Notes: a model not told the origin generated them from the sequence alone. 53,068 nt of DNA from Actinomycetota bacterium (GCA_009886115.1 VFJJ01000075.1:1-53068); one strand, 5' to 3'. Numbered from the stretch's first letter, positions 1 through 9,024 are shown. Numbers and translations: made by a program.

Positions 1-75
1 CTCCTGGCGTGCATCAAGGGATCTGCGACCCAGGTCGATCCTGACCGCATGAGCTTCCTGAGGGTGTCGGGGTGA
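1..75 (+). CDS. Possible IS4-type transposase, last 24 codons (cut by window edge)
   Basis: The reading frame is open from the first base to a TGA at 73-75 and encodes a tail containing VDPDRMSF. As I recall, actinobacterial IS4-type DDE transposases end with a similar VDPDR-SF segment followed by Ala/Arg-rich sequence. Here the frame stops shortly after the motif, so the copy could be truncated. The TGA overlaps the GTG start of the next gene by two bases. With only 24 codons visible the call is tentative; it could equally be the end of an unrelated gene. Confidence 0.3.
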   Translation, partial: LLACIKGSATQVDPDRMSFLRVSG

Positions 76-782
76 GCACGTCGAGACGGGTGCATGCGGC
101 GCGGTCGACGGGCCGGGCGACGGCGCGCAGGCTGGCCGTGGGGTTGGTCGCGATGGCCGCTGTGGGGGCGTGGCCCGCTTCGGCTGCCTACGCAGAGAGC
201 TGTTTCGATCTGGACTTCAACGTGGTGTCCTGCGATCCTGCCGACCCTCCTGCACCCACTCCGCCCAGCCCGCCGGCGCCTGCTCCTCCGCCTCCCGCGC
301 CGACACCCCCGGCCCCCCCGATCCCGCCCCCGCCGAGCCCGGGCACCCGACCGCCGACCACCCCGCCGCCGCCGGCGAGCCCCGGGGCTCCTCCGGCCAC
401 CTTCGTCGACCCCGGAGCCACCAGCCCAACGGTCGCGACGGTCGCGACGGCGCCGACGACCGTCACGACCGCGGCCGCGCCCTCGACGGTTCCGGCGACG
501 ACTGTGGTCACCGTGTCGGCGTTGGAGGCAACGCCGATGATGGAAACGACCGCGCCCCCTCCGAGCGCCCAGGCGACGGTCGATGACGACACATCGCAGG
601 CGGCCGACGGTGACGTGACTCCGGGCACCTCGCTGAGCCGGACGCTCGAAGCGGTACCGGCGTCGTCGACGACCGACCACCCCGGTCAGGCTCAGACCTT
701 GCTGCTCGTGGCGGGCTTGTTCCTCAGCGGGGGTATCGCCGTCGAGGTGGCGTTCAACGTCCGTGAGCGCCGATACCGCTGA
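72..782 (+). CDS. Secreted proline-rich protein with C-terminal membrane anchor
   Basis: A 236-residue protein that I do not recognise as a named family. Residues 1-42 form an Arg-rich, Ala-terminated signal peptide ending near AYAES. Two Cys (SCFDLDFNVVSC) follow, then about 55 residues of almost pure Pro/Ala/Ser and a long Thr/Ala/Val region. A hydrophobic segment near residues 208-228 precedes a basic RERRYR tail. This is the layout of a wall-spanning protein: exported, proline-stiffened through the cell wall and anchored at its C terminus. The start is GTG. The gene converges on the PEP-utilising enzyme gene, 38 bases away. Confidence 0.7.
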   Translation: MSTSRRVHAARSTGRATARRLAVGLVAMAAVGAWPASAAYAESCFDLDFNVVSCDPADPPAPTPPSPPAPAPPPPAPTPPAPPIPPPPSPGTRPPTTPPPPASPGAPPATFVDPGATSPTVATVATAPTTVTTAAAPSTVPATTVVTVSALEATPMMETTAPPPSAQATVDDDTSQAADGDVTPGTSLSRTLEAVPASSTTDHPGQAQTLLLVAGLFLSGGIAVEVAFNVRERRYR

Positions 783-820
783 CTTCCTCGCTGGTGGGGC
801 CCTGCCCTCCAGGCATCCCG

Positions 821-2560
821 TCAGAGCGGATGGGGGACCCCTACCGCCGGGTGGACGGTGACGGTGCCGTGGGTGCCGTCGACGGTGATGGTGGTGCCGT
901 CGGCGATGGTGGAGGATGCTCCGAGCACGCTGACGACGGTCGGTATCCCGAGCTCCCGGGCGATGATCGCGGCGTGGCTCTGTTGGGCGCCGACATCGAC
1001 GACGACCCCGGCCACCGCCAGGAACAGCGGTGTCCACGCGGGGTCGGTGAGCGGCGCGACCAAGATGTCGCCCGGCTCGAGCGCCCCGGGCGCTGACGGA
1101 TCGGTGATGACCCGGGCCGGGCCGGTCGCCGTGCCGGGACACACCCCCATGCCGGTCAACATCCGCGGTGTGGCATCGAGCGAACGCCCCTGCGAACGGA
1201 GGGGCCACGTGTCGGGCGGCGGAACCTGGCCTTCGAACCAGAACGGGGGCACACGCGCCTGGAGCTCGTCGCGCACGGCCCGTCGCTCGGCGAGCGTGCC
1301 CGCCGATGCGTGAGGATCCCGGACGAACCGGGGTAGCTCGTCGATGGTGAGCAGGAAGAGCTCGGCCCGGTCGATCCGGTGACGCCGCGCCAGCTCCCTG
1401 AGCGCGAGACGGGCCGGTTCCAGGCACCGCACGAACGTTGCCTTGGTCGCCTCGCGGGCTGCGGCGTGCAGCGCTGCGCTCAGAAGCGCTCGACGGAGCA
1501 TCGCACGGCGAGGACCGCGCACGCGCGCCATCGTCTCGCGGGTCGCCTCGGTCCGTCCGGCTGCGAGCCGTTCCCGGGCCCGGATCGGGTCGCGATCATC
1601 GGGGGCATGCCTGAGCCGATCGATCGCGGCCAGGGCGATCCCAGGATCGGTGGCCCAGGTTGCCGAGGCGAGCTCCCATTCGTCCGGTCCCCGCGATCCG
1701 TGCTCCGACAGGAACCTGTCGAACGCGACCAGGAACTCTGACGTGGCCTGGCGCCCAGGGTGCCCGTCACGCAGGTGGGCGCGCAGTCGGGCGTCGAGCC
1801 CGTCGACGCCACCGTCGAAGGCCCGGGTCAGCTCAGTGGCCGCCGCCACCGTCCGGCCCAGCCGCCACAGCCCGAACGCCGGCTCGGCCGACTCGATGGT
1901 GCCGAGGCCGGCAGTGAGCCGGTTGACGAGCGACGCATCGACGAAGCCATCGGTGAGGCGCTCGAGGACTGCACGTGACACCGACGCGAACATGCTGACG
2001 CGCAGCAGCCGCTCCATCATCTCCTCGAACTTCGGAGGCAGCCGCTTCGCGATCTCGATGAGCTGATCGTCGTCGGCTCCGGTGATCGGCGGCAGGGAAG
2101 CGATCCATGCGGCGGCCGCGGCCCGATCGCGTTCGACGATCCCGCGGTCGGGACGCAGGATCGACCACGTGGAGCTGTTCCCGAGCCGCACGGTGCAGCG
2201 CATGCTGCGGTCGTCACGCCGGGCCACGTAGGGCGGCGCGTCGCTCAGGCCGAAGAGCTGCTGGTCGACGTCGGCGATGGTCATGCCGGGCGCACGGAAC
2301 GCGCTGACCCGCATCATCGAGACGTTGCCGTACAGGTAGCCGCCGAACACGCCGGTGATCGCGCCATCGCTGTCGTCGATGTGCGATCGGGAGAGGCATC
2401 CGAGGCCGACCAACGCGGCTTCCTGGCTCCGACGGGCCGCGCCGGTTATCAGCGAGCCGGTGAGCGGCGTCACCACGTTGGGGAAGACCTCGCCCATGTT
2501 TCCCCGTCCGTACAGGGGGAACACCCGGCTCGGCTCCTGATCGATCACCGTGTAGCGCAT
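821..2560 (-). CDS. PEP-utilising enzyme (PEP synthase/rifampicin phosphotransferase type) without ATP-grasp domain
   Basis: A 579-residue protein. The start, MRYTVIDQEPSRVFPLYGRG, is followed by NMGEVFPNVVTPLT, a motif typical of the central domain of rifampicin-phosphotransferase-like proteins. The C-terminal 90 residues are the swivelling phosphohistidine domain: VGAQQSHAAIIARELGIP, with His529 as the expected phospho-carrier. Full-length relatives carry an N-terminal ATP-grasp domain of about 300 residues that phosphorylates this His; it is absent here and I see none beside the gene. The start is supported by GGGGAGGCAGAA just before the ATG. It may work with a separate ATP-grasp partner or have a different role; the substrate is unknown. 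Confidence 0.8.
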   Translation of the reverse strand: MRYTVIDQEPSRVFPLYGRGNMGEVFPNVVTPLTGSLITGAARRSQEAALVGLGCLSRSHIDDSDGAITGVFGGYLYGNVSMMRVSAFRAPGMTIADVDQQLFGLSDAPPYVARRDDRSMRCTVRLGNSSTWSILRPDRGIVERDRAAAAAWIASLPPITGADDDQLIEIAKRLPPKFEEMMERLLRVSMFASVSRAVLERLTDGFVDASLVNRLTAGLGTIESAEPAFGLWRLGRTVAAATELTRAFDGGVDGLDARLRAHLRDGHPGRQATSEFLVAFDRFLSEHGSRGPDEWELASATWATDPGIALAAIDRLRHAPDDRDPIRARERLAAGRTEATRETMARVRGPRRAMLRRALLSAALHAAAREATKATFVRCLEPARLALRELARRHRIDRAELFLLTIDELPRFVRDPHASAGTLAERRAVRDELQARVPPFWFEGQVPPPDTWPLRSQGRSLDATPRMLTGMGVCPGTATGPARVITDPSAPGALEPGDILVAPLTDPAWTPLFLAVAGVVVDVGAQQSHAAIIARELGIPTVVSVLGASSTIADGTTITVDGTHGTVTVHPAVGVPHPL

Positions 2561-2886
2561 TTCTGCCTCCCCGCAGCTCGCTCGGGCGGCGCGGCCCGGC
2601 GCGGGCCGACACCTCGACTGTCGTCCGTCGCCTGAAACAACAGACGTCCCCCTCCCAGGATCGGGTGACGCGAGGTCGCCGGAGTCGCCCTGGTCGGTGG
2701 GCCGACCTCAGGCCGTCGTGGTGGCCGGCGCCGGGGTGGCCCCTCGTTCCGACGGGCCCCGAGCATGGGCGCGTCGACCGGCGACGAGCAGATGGTCGCC
2801 GTCGGGCTGTCCCTGGCGGAAGTACCGTGGCCCCACGTGCGAGCCGTCTCCACGACGACGCAGAGAGAGCCGGGTACGGGGTGCGT
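2561..2886. promoter_or_regulatory. Divergent intergenic region between PEP-utilising enzyme and GYW-repeat protein
   Basis: This 326-base region separates two divergently transcribed genes. On the plus strand a TACCGT hexamer at 2823-2828 is a plausible -10 element, giving a leader of about 50 bases. On the minus strand a GGGGAGGC ribosome binding site lies directly before the ATG at 2560. I see no conserved small gene and no strong hairpin in the remainder. Confidence 0.4.
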
Positions 2887-3909
2887 ATGCGACGACGACG
2901 GATCGGCATCGTGGGAGGGTTCATCGTCGCCGTGTCCGGGTCGTTGGTCGGTGTGGCGCAGGCTGCCGCACCGCCGAACCCCGGCGACTCGCGGAACTGC
3001 TCGGATTTCGCGAACTGGACGGCGACCAACACCTTCTACTGGACCTACTACGGCCTGTACGGCGACGTCGCCCAACTCGACGTCGACGGCGACCGCATCG
3101 CCTGCGAGACCCAAACCGGCGCCCCGGCCGCGGCGCAGCTGCCGGCGCCCGTCGCCAACGCCGGCTACTGGATGCTCGAAGGCGCCAACAGCCAGGTGTA
3201 CGGCTTCGGCGACGCCTACGCCTCGCCCAAGACGCCGGGCCCGACGGTTGCCATCGCGGCGGCACCCGCAGGCGGGTATCTGGTGCTGGCAGCGAGCGGC
3301 AAGGTGAGCACGCACTTCGCCACCTGGTTCGGCGACGTCGACACGTCGAGCCTGGCCGCCGGCGAGATGCTCACCTCGATCGCCGGCAAGCCCGACGGGA
3401 CCGGTTACTGGGTGTTCACCAACCGGGGACGGGCCATCCCGTTCGGCTCGGCCACGTTCCACGGCGACATGCGCAGCGTCACCCTCAACGGCCCCGTGGT
3501 CGCCTCGACCTCCACCCCCACCGGGCTCGGGTACTGGATGGTCGGCGCCGACGGCGGCATCTTCACCTTCGGCGACGCCACCTTCTCGGGCAGCACCGGG
3601 AGCTTCGTGCTCAACCAGCCCGTCGTGGGGATCGCCCCCGATCCCGACGGTACCGGGTACTGGCTCGTCGCCGCCGACGGCGGGATCTTCGCCTTCGCGG
3701 CGCCGTTCCGCGGTTCGCTCCCCGGCACCCTGCCGGCGGGTAGCCGCCTCAACCAGCCGGTGATCGGCGCCCTCGCCTACGGCAACGGGTATCTGATGGT
3801 CGCCAGCGACGGTGGCATCTTCAACTTCAGCGACAAGCCGTTCCTTGGCAGCCTCGGCGACGCCCCGCCCGTCAACCCCATCGTCGGCGTGGCGGTCTGG
3901 CGCAGCTAG
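2887..3909 (+). CDS. Secreted excalibur-like protein with GYW beta-repeats
   Basis: The ATG at 2887 (GTG at 2881 is an in-frame alternative) gives a 340-residue protein starting MRRRRIGIVGG with a signal peptide ending near AQAAA. Residues 38-78 resemble an excalibur calcium-binding domain: NCSDF, a Tyr-rich YWTYYGLYGD segment, LDVDGDRIACE. The rest is about six copies of a roughly 42-residue repeat with cores such as GYWLVAADGGIFAFAAPF. The same repeat occurs in two more genes of this window joined to other domains. The spacing suggests beta-propeller-like blades, which is inference. Function is probably cell-surface or matrix binding. Confidence 0.75.
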   Translation: MRRRRIGIVGGFIVAVSGSLVGVAQAAAPPNPGDSRNCSDFANWTATNTFYWTYYGLYGDVAQLDVDGDRIACETQTGAPAAAQLPAPVANAGYWMLEGANSQVYGFGDAYASPKTPGPTVAIAAAPAGGYLVLAASGKVSTHFATWFGDVDTSSLAAGEMLTSIAGKPDGTGYWVFTNRGRAIPFGSATFHGDMRSVTLNGPVVASTSTPTGLGYWMVGADGGIFTFGDATFSGSTGSFVLNQPVVGIAPDPDGTGYWLVAADGGIFAFAAPFRGSLPGTLPAGSRLNQPVIGALAYGNGYLMVASDGGIFNFSDKPFLGSLGDAPPVNPIVGVAVWRS

Positions 3910-3928
3910 ATCAACGAGATCAAGGCGC

Positions 3929-5170
3929 TCAGGCGCCCGAACGGGCTCCGGCCGAGAACTCCACCGGAAGGTGCTTGATCCCGTTGATGAAGTTGGACCG
4001 GAGGCGCTTCGCCTCTCCGGCCTGACGGATGTCGGGAAGACGGCGGAGCATCTCCTCGAACATCACACGGATCTCCATGCGGGCCAGGTTGGCGCCGAGG
4101 CAGAAGTGCGGCCCCCCGCCACCGAAGGCCACGTGGTCGTTGGGGGTGCGAGCCACGTCGAAGCGGAACGGGTCGTCGAAGACGTCCTCGTCGCGGTTCG
4201 CCGAGATGTACCAGATGAGAACCTTGTCGCCCTCGGCGATGTGCTCGCCACGCAGCTCGTAGTCGCGTGTGGCCGTCCGCCGGAAGTGCATCACCGGCGT
4301 TCCCCAGCGCAGCATCTCCTCGACAGCTGAGTCGATGAGGCCGGGGTCGGCGAGCAGGCGCGCCCACTGGTCGGGGTTCTCGAAGAACGCCAACATGGCG
4401 TGGCTGATCAGGTTGCGGGTGGTCTCGCTCCCGGCAACCGACAAGAGCATGAAGAACAGGTCGAACTCGAGCTCCGAGAGTTGGTGACGATCGCCTTCGA
4501 AGTCGATCTCGGCGCTCAACAGGGTGCTGATGATGTCGTCGGTCGGGTTCTTGCGCTTCTCGGCAGCCAGGGCGTTGGCGTAGACGTACATCTCGGTCCT
4601 GGCGTCGTTGGCTTCGTTCTCGCCGACCTGGTACTCGGGGTCCTCGCCGCCGATCATGGCGTTGGTCCAGTCGAAGATCTTGTGACGATCGTCGAGCGGG
4701 ACGCCCATGAGGTCGGCGATGGCCTGGAGCGGGAGCTCGGCCGCGATGTCGGTGACGAGGTCGCACTCGCCGCGCTCGATGACCTCGTCGACGATCGTGC
4801 GGGCGCGATCGACGATCGTCGACTGGAGCTTGCCGATCATCCGGGGCGTGAAGCCCTTGTTCACGAGCAACCGGTAGCGGGTATGACGTGACGGGTCCAT
4901 GTACAGCATCAGCAACGAGATGCCCGCGGCCTCCTCGGGGGACGGATCCCAGAGCTGGGCGGTCGGCGACGACGAGAACGTCTCCCAGTCGCGGTTGATC
5001 GTGCACACGTCGGCGTGCTTGGTGACGACCCAGAACCCGGGGCCCCCGGGCTCTTCGTGCCAGGCCACCGGGGCATCGTGGCGCAGACGGGTGAACGCGT
5101 CGTGGGGCACGCCGGGCACGTAGGTGTCGGGGCTGTAGAGATCGATCCCGGCCGGTTGGGTCTTCGCCAT
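3929..5170 (-). CDS. Cytochrome P450, CYP125-like
   Basis: 413 residues, normal for a soluble bacterial P450. Visible motifs: I-helix AGSETT at 246-251, ExxR at E285-R288, and heme loop FGGGGPHFCLG with Cys357 as the thiolate ligand. Several stretches match the sterol C26/27-hydroxylase CYP125 from memory: LPLQAIADLMGVP, NEDPEY-like GGEDPEY, KNPTDDI, AGSETTRN, and LRSNFINGIKHLPV near the end. A KstR-like operator lies about 50 bases upstream, which fits a role in starting sterol side-chain oxidation with partner ferredoxin and reductase encoded elsewhere. AGAAGAA precedes the ATG. Other CYP125/CYP142/CYP124-clan assignments are possible. Confidence 0.88.
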   Translation of the reverse strand: MAKTQPAGIDLYSPDTYVPGVPHDAFTRLRHDAPVAWHEEPGGPGFWVVTKHADVCTINRDWETFSSSPTAQLWDPSPEEAAGISLLMLYMDPSRHTRYRLLVNKGFTPRMIGKLQSTIVDRARTIVDEVIERGECDLVTDIAAELPLQAIADLMGVPLDDRHKIFDWTNAMIGGEDPEYQVGENEANDARTEMYVYANALAAEKRKNPTDDIISTLLSAEIDFEGDRHQLSELEFDLFFMLLSVAGSETTRNLISHAMLAFFENPDQWARLLADPGLIDSAVEEMLRWGTPVMHFRRTATRDYELRGEHIAEGDKVLIWYISANRDEDVFDDPFRFDVARTPNDHVAFGGGGPHFCLGANLARMEIRVMFEEMLRRLPDIRQAGEAKRLRSNFINGIKHLPVEFSAGARSGA

Positions 5171-5215
5171 AGTTCTTCTGTCTCCACGAGGTTGGCGACG
5201 GACCCCGTGGGTCCG

Positions 5216-5233
5216 AAGATAGAACCAATTCTA
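5216..5233 (-). promoter_or_regulatory. KstR-like operator overlapping the P450 promoter
   Basis: Bases 5220-5233 read on the minus strand as TAGAATTGGTTCTA. The mycobacterial KstR box is TnnAACnnGTTnnA; this site matches at all but one fixed position (T for C) and keeps the outer TAGAA/TTCTA palindrome. A TATCTT hexamer (minus strand, 5221-5216) partly overlaps it and is a plausible -10 element, so a bound repressor would block transcription of the P450 gene, whose ATG is 46 bases further on. Confidence 0.6.
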
Positions 5234-5396
5234 GTCGGGTGCCCCGCGGAGGGTTGCCCTCGGTGAGGCCACGATCGACCCCGGTCAGGGACCCCCGCTG
5301 GGTCTGCCAGACTTCGTGTGTCGGAAGAGAGCGTGGCACCCAGGGTGTGGGGGTCCGACCCGGCGGGCAGTGACCACGTCTTCCCCGAGGAGAATC

Positions 5397-7061
5397 ATGA
5401 GACGACGCATGATCGCCCTTCTTGGCGTGCTGGCGCTGACCATCGCCTCGTGCGGTGGCGGGGGCGACGACTCGGCCGCTCGCGACGAGGACACGGAGAC
5501 CACCGACGAGGACGATGGTGGGTCGCGACGGACCACGAGGTCGGCTGATGACGGGGGTGGCGCCGACCGTGGCGGCGATGTCGAGGCCTACTGCGAATTG
5601 AAGGCCGAAGGCGACGCGCTCGAGACGGCCCTGGGCGACGAGCCGACACCCGAGGCGTTCGAGGACTACCTCGGTGAGCAGCGGGCGCTGATCGAGCAGG
5701 CGCTCGATGTGGTGCCCGACGAGATCGCCGACGAGCTGCAGGAGAACGTCGACGCGTTCGACGAGGTGGCCGAGGCTGCCCAAGACGCTGGCTTCGACGT
5801 CACCGATCCCGACCTCATCGACACGCTGAACGACATCTCCGACCGGCTGGCTGACAACGCCACGGCGCTCGACGACTTCGCCGACGAGAACTGTGACGAC
5901 GACACCAGCGGGGGCGGTGGCACCAGCGGTGGCGGTGGCAGCGGGGGCTTCTCGACGTCGTCGACCGTGCCCGGCGCGGATCCCGAGCCGGCGCCCGACG
6001 GGGACGTGGTCGCCTACTGCGCGGCGGTCACGGCCTCGGCCGCCCTGATCCTGCCCGACGACCCGTCGCCCCGGCAGTTCAAGCAATACCTCCTCACGCA
6101 AGAAGCCCTCGTGCTCGACGCGTTCGTCAGCGTTCCCAACGAGATCCTCGACGAGTACACGCTGTTCTTCCAAGCGTTCAGCGAACTGATCGCCGCAGCC
6201 GACGAGGCCGAGTTCGACATCGCCGATCCTGCGGTGCTCGAGGCGGTCAATGCACTCACCGCCGACGCGGGAATCGTCGCGGTCACCGAGACGGTCGATG
6301 CGTTCAACACGACGAACTGCGACGGCGACATCGCAGCCGGCGATGACGGTGATCCGCTGGCCCTGTGCGCCGCCGACGAGAGTCTCAACGTGCTGTTCGA
6401 CGCCTTCTTCTCGGCGGACGATCCCTTCGAGGTCGAGGCCTCGCTGGACGGCCTGATCGTGCTGCTCAGCGAGACGGTCCTCAACGCTCCCACCGAGGTG
6501 CGCCCCGACGTCGAGACCTTCCTCGCCGTGTTCGAGGGCCTCGACGAGGAAGCCGCGCTCTTGGGCTACGACCTCGACGATCCCGAGCTGCTGGAGATCG
6601 TCGACGCGATATTCGGCGGTCCGCTCGTGCTCGAAGCGAGCGACAACCTCGCGACCTGGGTCGGCGCCAACTGCGACACCGGTGTCGGCGACACCGGCGC
6701 CGACCTGGAGCCCATCGTCATCCTGTGCTCGGGTGGGAACCTCTTCGCCTGCGACGTGTTGTTCACGACCTCCGACATCGCCTCCGAGCAGGAAGCCCTG
6801 GCGCTGGCGTGCGGCGGCAGCTCCATGGTGGCCGACGGTGGCGAGTGCTTCGACGAGTCCCCGTTCCTGCGCACCGGTGACAGCCCCGAGATGGACGCCG
6901 TCACCGACCTCTGCGTTGCCGGCAACGGCCAGGCCTGTTACGGCCTGTACATCAACTCGGCCATCGGCTCCGACTATGAGCTCATCGGCGCCACGTGCGA
7001 CTTCAAGCAGAACGAGGGCGATGATCCGTTCAACTGTGTGACCGGCGACTTCGGCACGTGA
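5397..7061 (+). CDS. Lipoprotein with three cysteine-bracketed repeats, paralogue 1
   Basis: The ATG at 5397 follows GAGGAGAATC, a good ribosome binding site. The 554-residue product has a lipobox (LTIASC) after MRRRMIALLGV and an acidic linker. Three repeats of about 110 residues follow, each opening with YC/LC plus a helical segment (PTPEAFEDYL, PSPRQFKQYL) and closing with NC. The last 110 residues form a separate Cys-rich domain with GNLFACDVL and [20 protein letters not shown], resembling a C-terminal domain seen in actinobacterial secreted proteins. It is very acidic, surface-anchored, and has no recognisable catalytic motif. The next gene is a paralogue in the same order and orientation. 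Confidence 0.75.
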   Translation: MRRRMIALLGVLALTIASCGGGGDDSAARDEDTETTDEDDGGSRRTTRSADDGGGADRGGDVEAYCELKAEGDALETALGDEPTPEAFEDYLGEQRALIEQALDVVPDEIADELQENVDAFDEVAEAAQDAGFDVTDPDLIDTLNDISDRLADNATALDDFADENCDDDTSGGGGTSGGGGSGGFSTSSTVPGADPEPAPDGDVVAYCAAVTASAALILPDDPSPRQFKQYLLTQEALVLDAFVSVPNEILDEYTLFFQAFSELIAAADEAEFDIADPAVLEAVNALTADAGIVAVTETVDAFNTTNCDGDIAAGDDGDPLALCAADESLNVLFDAFFSADDPFEVEASLDGLIVLLSETVLNAPTEVRPDVETFLAVFEGLDEEAALLGYDLDDPELLEIVDAIFGGPLVLEASDNLATWVGANCDTGVGDTGADLEPIVILCSGGNLFACDVLFTTSDIASEQEALALACGGSSMVADGGECFDESPFLRTGDSPEMDAVTDLCVAGNGQACYGLYINSAIGSDYELIGATCDFKQNEGDDPFNCVTGDFGT

Positions 7062-7069
7062 GCCGAGCC

Positions 7070-7117
7070 AGCAGTACCAGCAGTACCAGCAGTACCAGCA
7101 GTACCAGCAGTACCAGC
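7070..7117 (+). repeat. Tandem repeat, 9-bp unit AGCAGTACC, five copies
   Basis: Five perfect copies span 7070-7114, followed by a partial AGC. The array starts nine bases after the TGA of paralogue 1 and ends 37 bases before the ATG of paralogue 2. Read in the frame of the upstream gene it would encode repeated Ala-Val-Pro up to a TGA at 7143-7145. Confidence 0.95.
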
Positions 7118-7153
7118 TGCGACCGCCGTGAGCCCACTTCCCTGAGGAGACCC

Positions 7154-8761
7154 ATGAGACGCCGATTGATCGCCCTGCTGGGCGTGCTGGCCCTGACCGT
7201 CGCCGCCTGCGGCGGTGGCGATGACGACACCAACGCCGGCAGCGAGACCGAGAACACCGACGACAGCGGTTCGTCGCGTCGAACCCAGAACACCGACGAC
7301 GAGCCCGATGAGGGCGATGTCGACGAGTTCTGTCAGCTGAACGCCGAGGCTGACGCTCTCGGGGACGAGCTGTCCGACGAGGCCAGCCCGGACGAGTTCG
7401 AGGAGTTCCTCGACGCTCAGCGGGAGCTGATCGACCAAGGCCGCGATGTCGTTCCCGCAGAGATCGCCGACGATTTCGACGACTTCGCCAACGGATACGA
7501 CGCGATCGTCGAGGCGGCCGCCGATGCCGACTTCGATATCACCGACGAGGCCTTCAACGACGAAGCCGAAGTCATCTCTGAGGGTTTCGCCGACGCCGCC
7601 GACGTGCTCGACGAGTTCGAGGCCGACAACTGCGAGACCGACGAGCCGGCGACGACCCAGCCGGAGCCCGAAACGACGGTACGGGCGTCGACGGGTGACC
7701 TGGTGGCGTACTGCGCCGCCGAGACCGCTGCGGCGGCGCTCACCCTGCCCGACGACCCGACACCCCGCCAGCTCAAGCAGTACCTGCTGACCCAGGAGGA
7801 CCTGGTCGAAGAAGCGCGGGCCAACGTACCTGCCGAGATCGCCGCCGAGTACGACGTGGTCGCCAGTACCCTCGACCTGCTCCTGCAGTTCGCCGACGAG
7901 TCCGGCTATGACATCAACGAAGAGCCGCTGGCCGGGTTCCTCGAAGCCGCGGCCGCCGACGAAAGTGTGGCCGAGGCCGACGAGTTGGTCGATGCCTTCG
8001 ACGCTGCCAACTGCGAGGGTGAACCGACGAGCGATGGTGAAGGCGATCCGCTGGCGTTGTGCGCAGCCGACGAGACCCTCAACCTCCTCGCCGACGACCT
8101 GTTCGCGACGGGCGATCCGGTCGACATCGAGAGCGCGTTCATCGCGCTGATCGTGACCCTCGAGCAGGCCGTCCTCGACGCACCCGCTGAGGTACGGCCC
8201 GACCTCGAGACCCTCCTGTCCGGGTTCATTTCACTCGAAGAGGCAGCAGCATCGTTCGGCTACGACCTGGCCGATCCCGACTTCCTGGCCGTGCTCGAGG
8301 CGATCTTCGAGGACCCGGCGTCCATCGAGGCGAGCGAGAACCTCGACACCTGGGTGGCCGCCAACTGCGATTCCGCCGAGCCTGTGGGTGGCGACGACGC
8401 AGGGCTGGATGAGATCGCCGGCCTGTGCTCGAGCGGCAACCTGTTCGCGTGCGACGTGCTCTACACCACGTCGGACTTCGGCTCCGAGCTCGAGAACCTG
8501 GCTCTGTCGTGTGGCGGCGACTCGATGCTCGGTACCGGAGGCGCCTGCTTCGACGAGAGCCCCTTCCTGGCCATCGGTGACAGCGCGGAGATGGACGCGA
8601 TCGGTGACCTCTGCGCGGCGGGGAACGGTCAGGCCTGCTATGGGTTGTACATCAACTCAGCCGTGGGTTCCGAGTACGAGGTCGTGGGCGGTACGTGTGC
8701 CTTCCAGCAGGAGGAGGGCGACGATCCGTTCAACTGCGTGACGGGTGACGTCGGGGCCTGA
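7154..8761 (+). CDS. Lipoprotein with three cysteine-bracketed repeats, paralogue 2
   Basis: The ATG at 7154 follows GAGGAGACCC. The 535-residue product begins [15 protein letters not shown] with lipobox VAAC and parallels paralogue 1 throughout: acidic linker, three repeats of about 110 residues bracketed by FC/YC/LC and NC, and the Cys-rich C-terminal domain ([33 protein letters not shown], ending CVTGDVGA). The repeats keep [18 protein letters not shown]-like helices. It probably arose by tandem gene duplication, and the two linkers have diverged most. Function unknown; it is likely co-transcribed with paralogue 1 and ended by the hairpin at 8804. Confidence 0.75.
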   Translation: MRRRLIALLGVLALTVAACGGGDDDTNAGSETENTDDSGSSRRTQNTDDEPDEGDVDEFCQLNAEADALGDELSDEASPDEFEEFLDAQRELIDQGRDVVPAEIADDFDDFANGYDAIVEAAADADFDITDEAFNDEAEVISEGFADAADVLDEFEADNCETDEPATTQPEPETTVRASTGDLVAYCAAETAAAALTLPDDPTPRQLKQYLLTQEDLVEEARANVPAEIAAEYDVVASTLDLLLQFADESGYDINEEPLAGFLEAAAADESVAEADELVDAFDAANCEGEPTSDGEGDPLALCAADETLNLLADDLFATGDPVDIESAFIALIVTLEQAVLDAPAEVRPDLETLLSGFISLEEAAASFGYDLADPDFLAVLEAIFEDPASIEASENLDTWVAANCDSAEPVGGDDAGLDEIAGLCSSGNLFACDVLYTTSDFGSELENLALSCGGDSMLGTGGACFDESPFLAIGDSAEMDAIGDLCAAGNGQACYGLYINSAVGSEYEVVGGTCAFQQEEGDDPFNCVTGDVGA

Positions 8762-8803
8762 GCCGAGGCCCGCCCTCACCCGCGCGACCATCAGCCACCG
8801 TTC

Positions 8804-8839
8804 CGCCGAGAGGGAAGCGACGCCGCTTCCCTCTCGGCG
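8804..8839 (+). terminator. Strong hairpin after the lipoprotein pair
   Basis: Perfect 16-bp arms, CGCCGAGAGGGAAGCG (8804-8819) and its reverse complement (8824-8839), with a 4-base loop. It starts 43 bases after the stop of the second lipoprotein. There is no T-run, as is usual for terminators in high-GC actinobacteria. Confidence 0.75.
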
Positions 8840-9024
8840 CGTCACGTCACTCGCCGCTGAATCGGCGACCTGCGAGATCGGCTCCTGGGACCCACCGCCG
8901 AGGTCCACCGCCGATACCCGCTGCCGCTCCCCACCGCCGATATGACAGCGCGAACGGGCACGCCGTAGGTTGCCGCGATCTCGGGTGGCCCTCTGGCGAC
9001 CCACCGCGACCGACCGAGGATTCG

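Noticed and set aside
7070-7117. Regular repeats considered as a CRISPR array
   Set aside because: Units are 9 bp, perfectly adjacent and without spacers; no cas genes are present.
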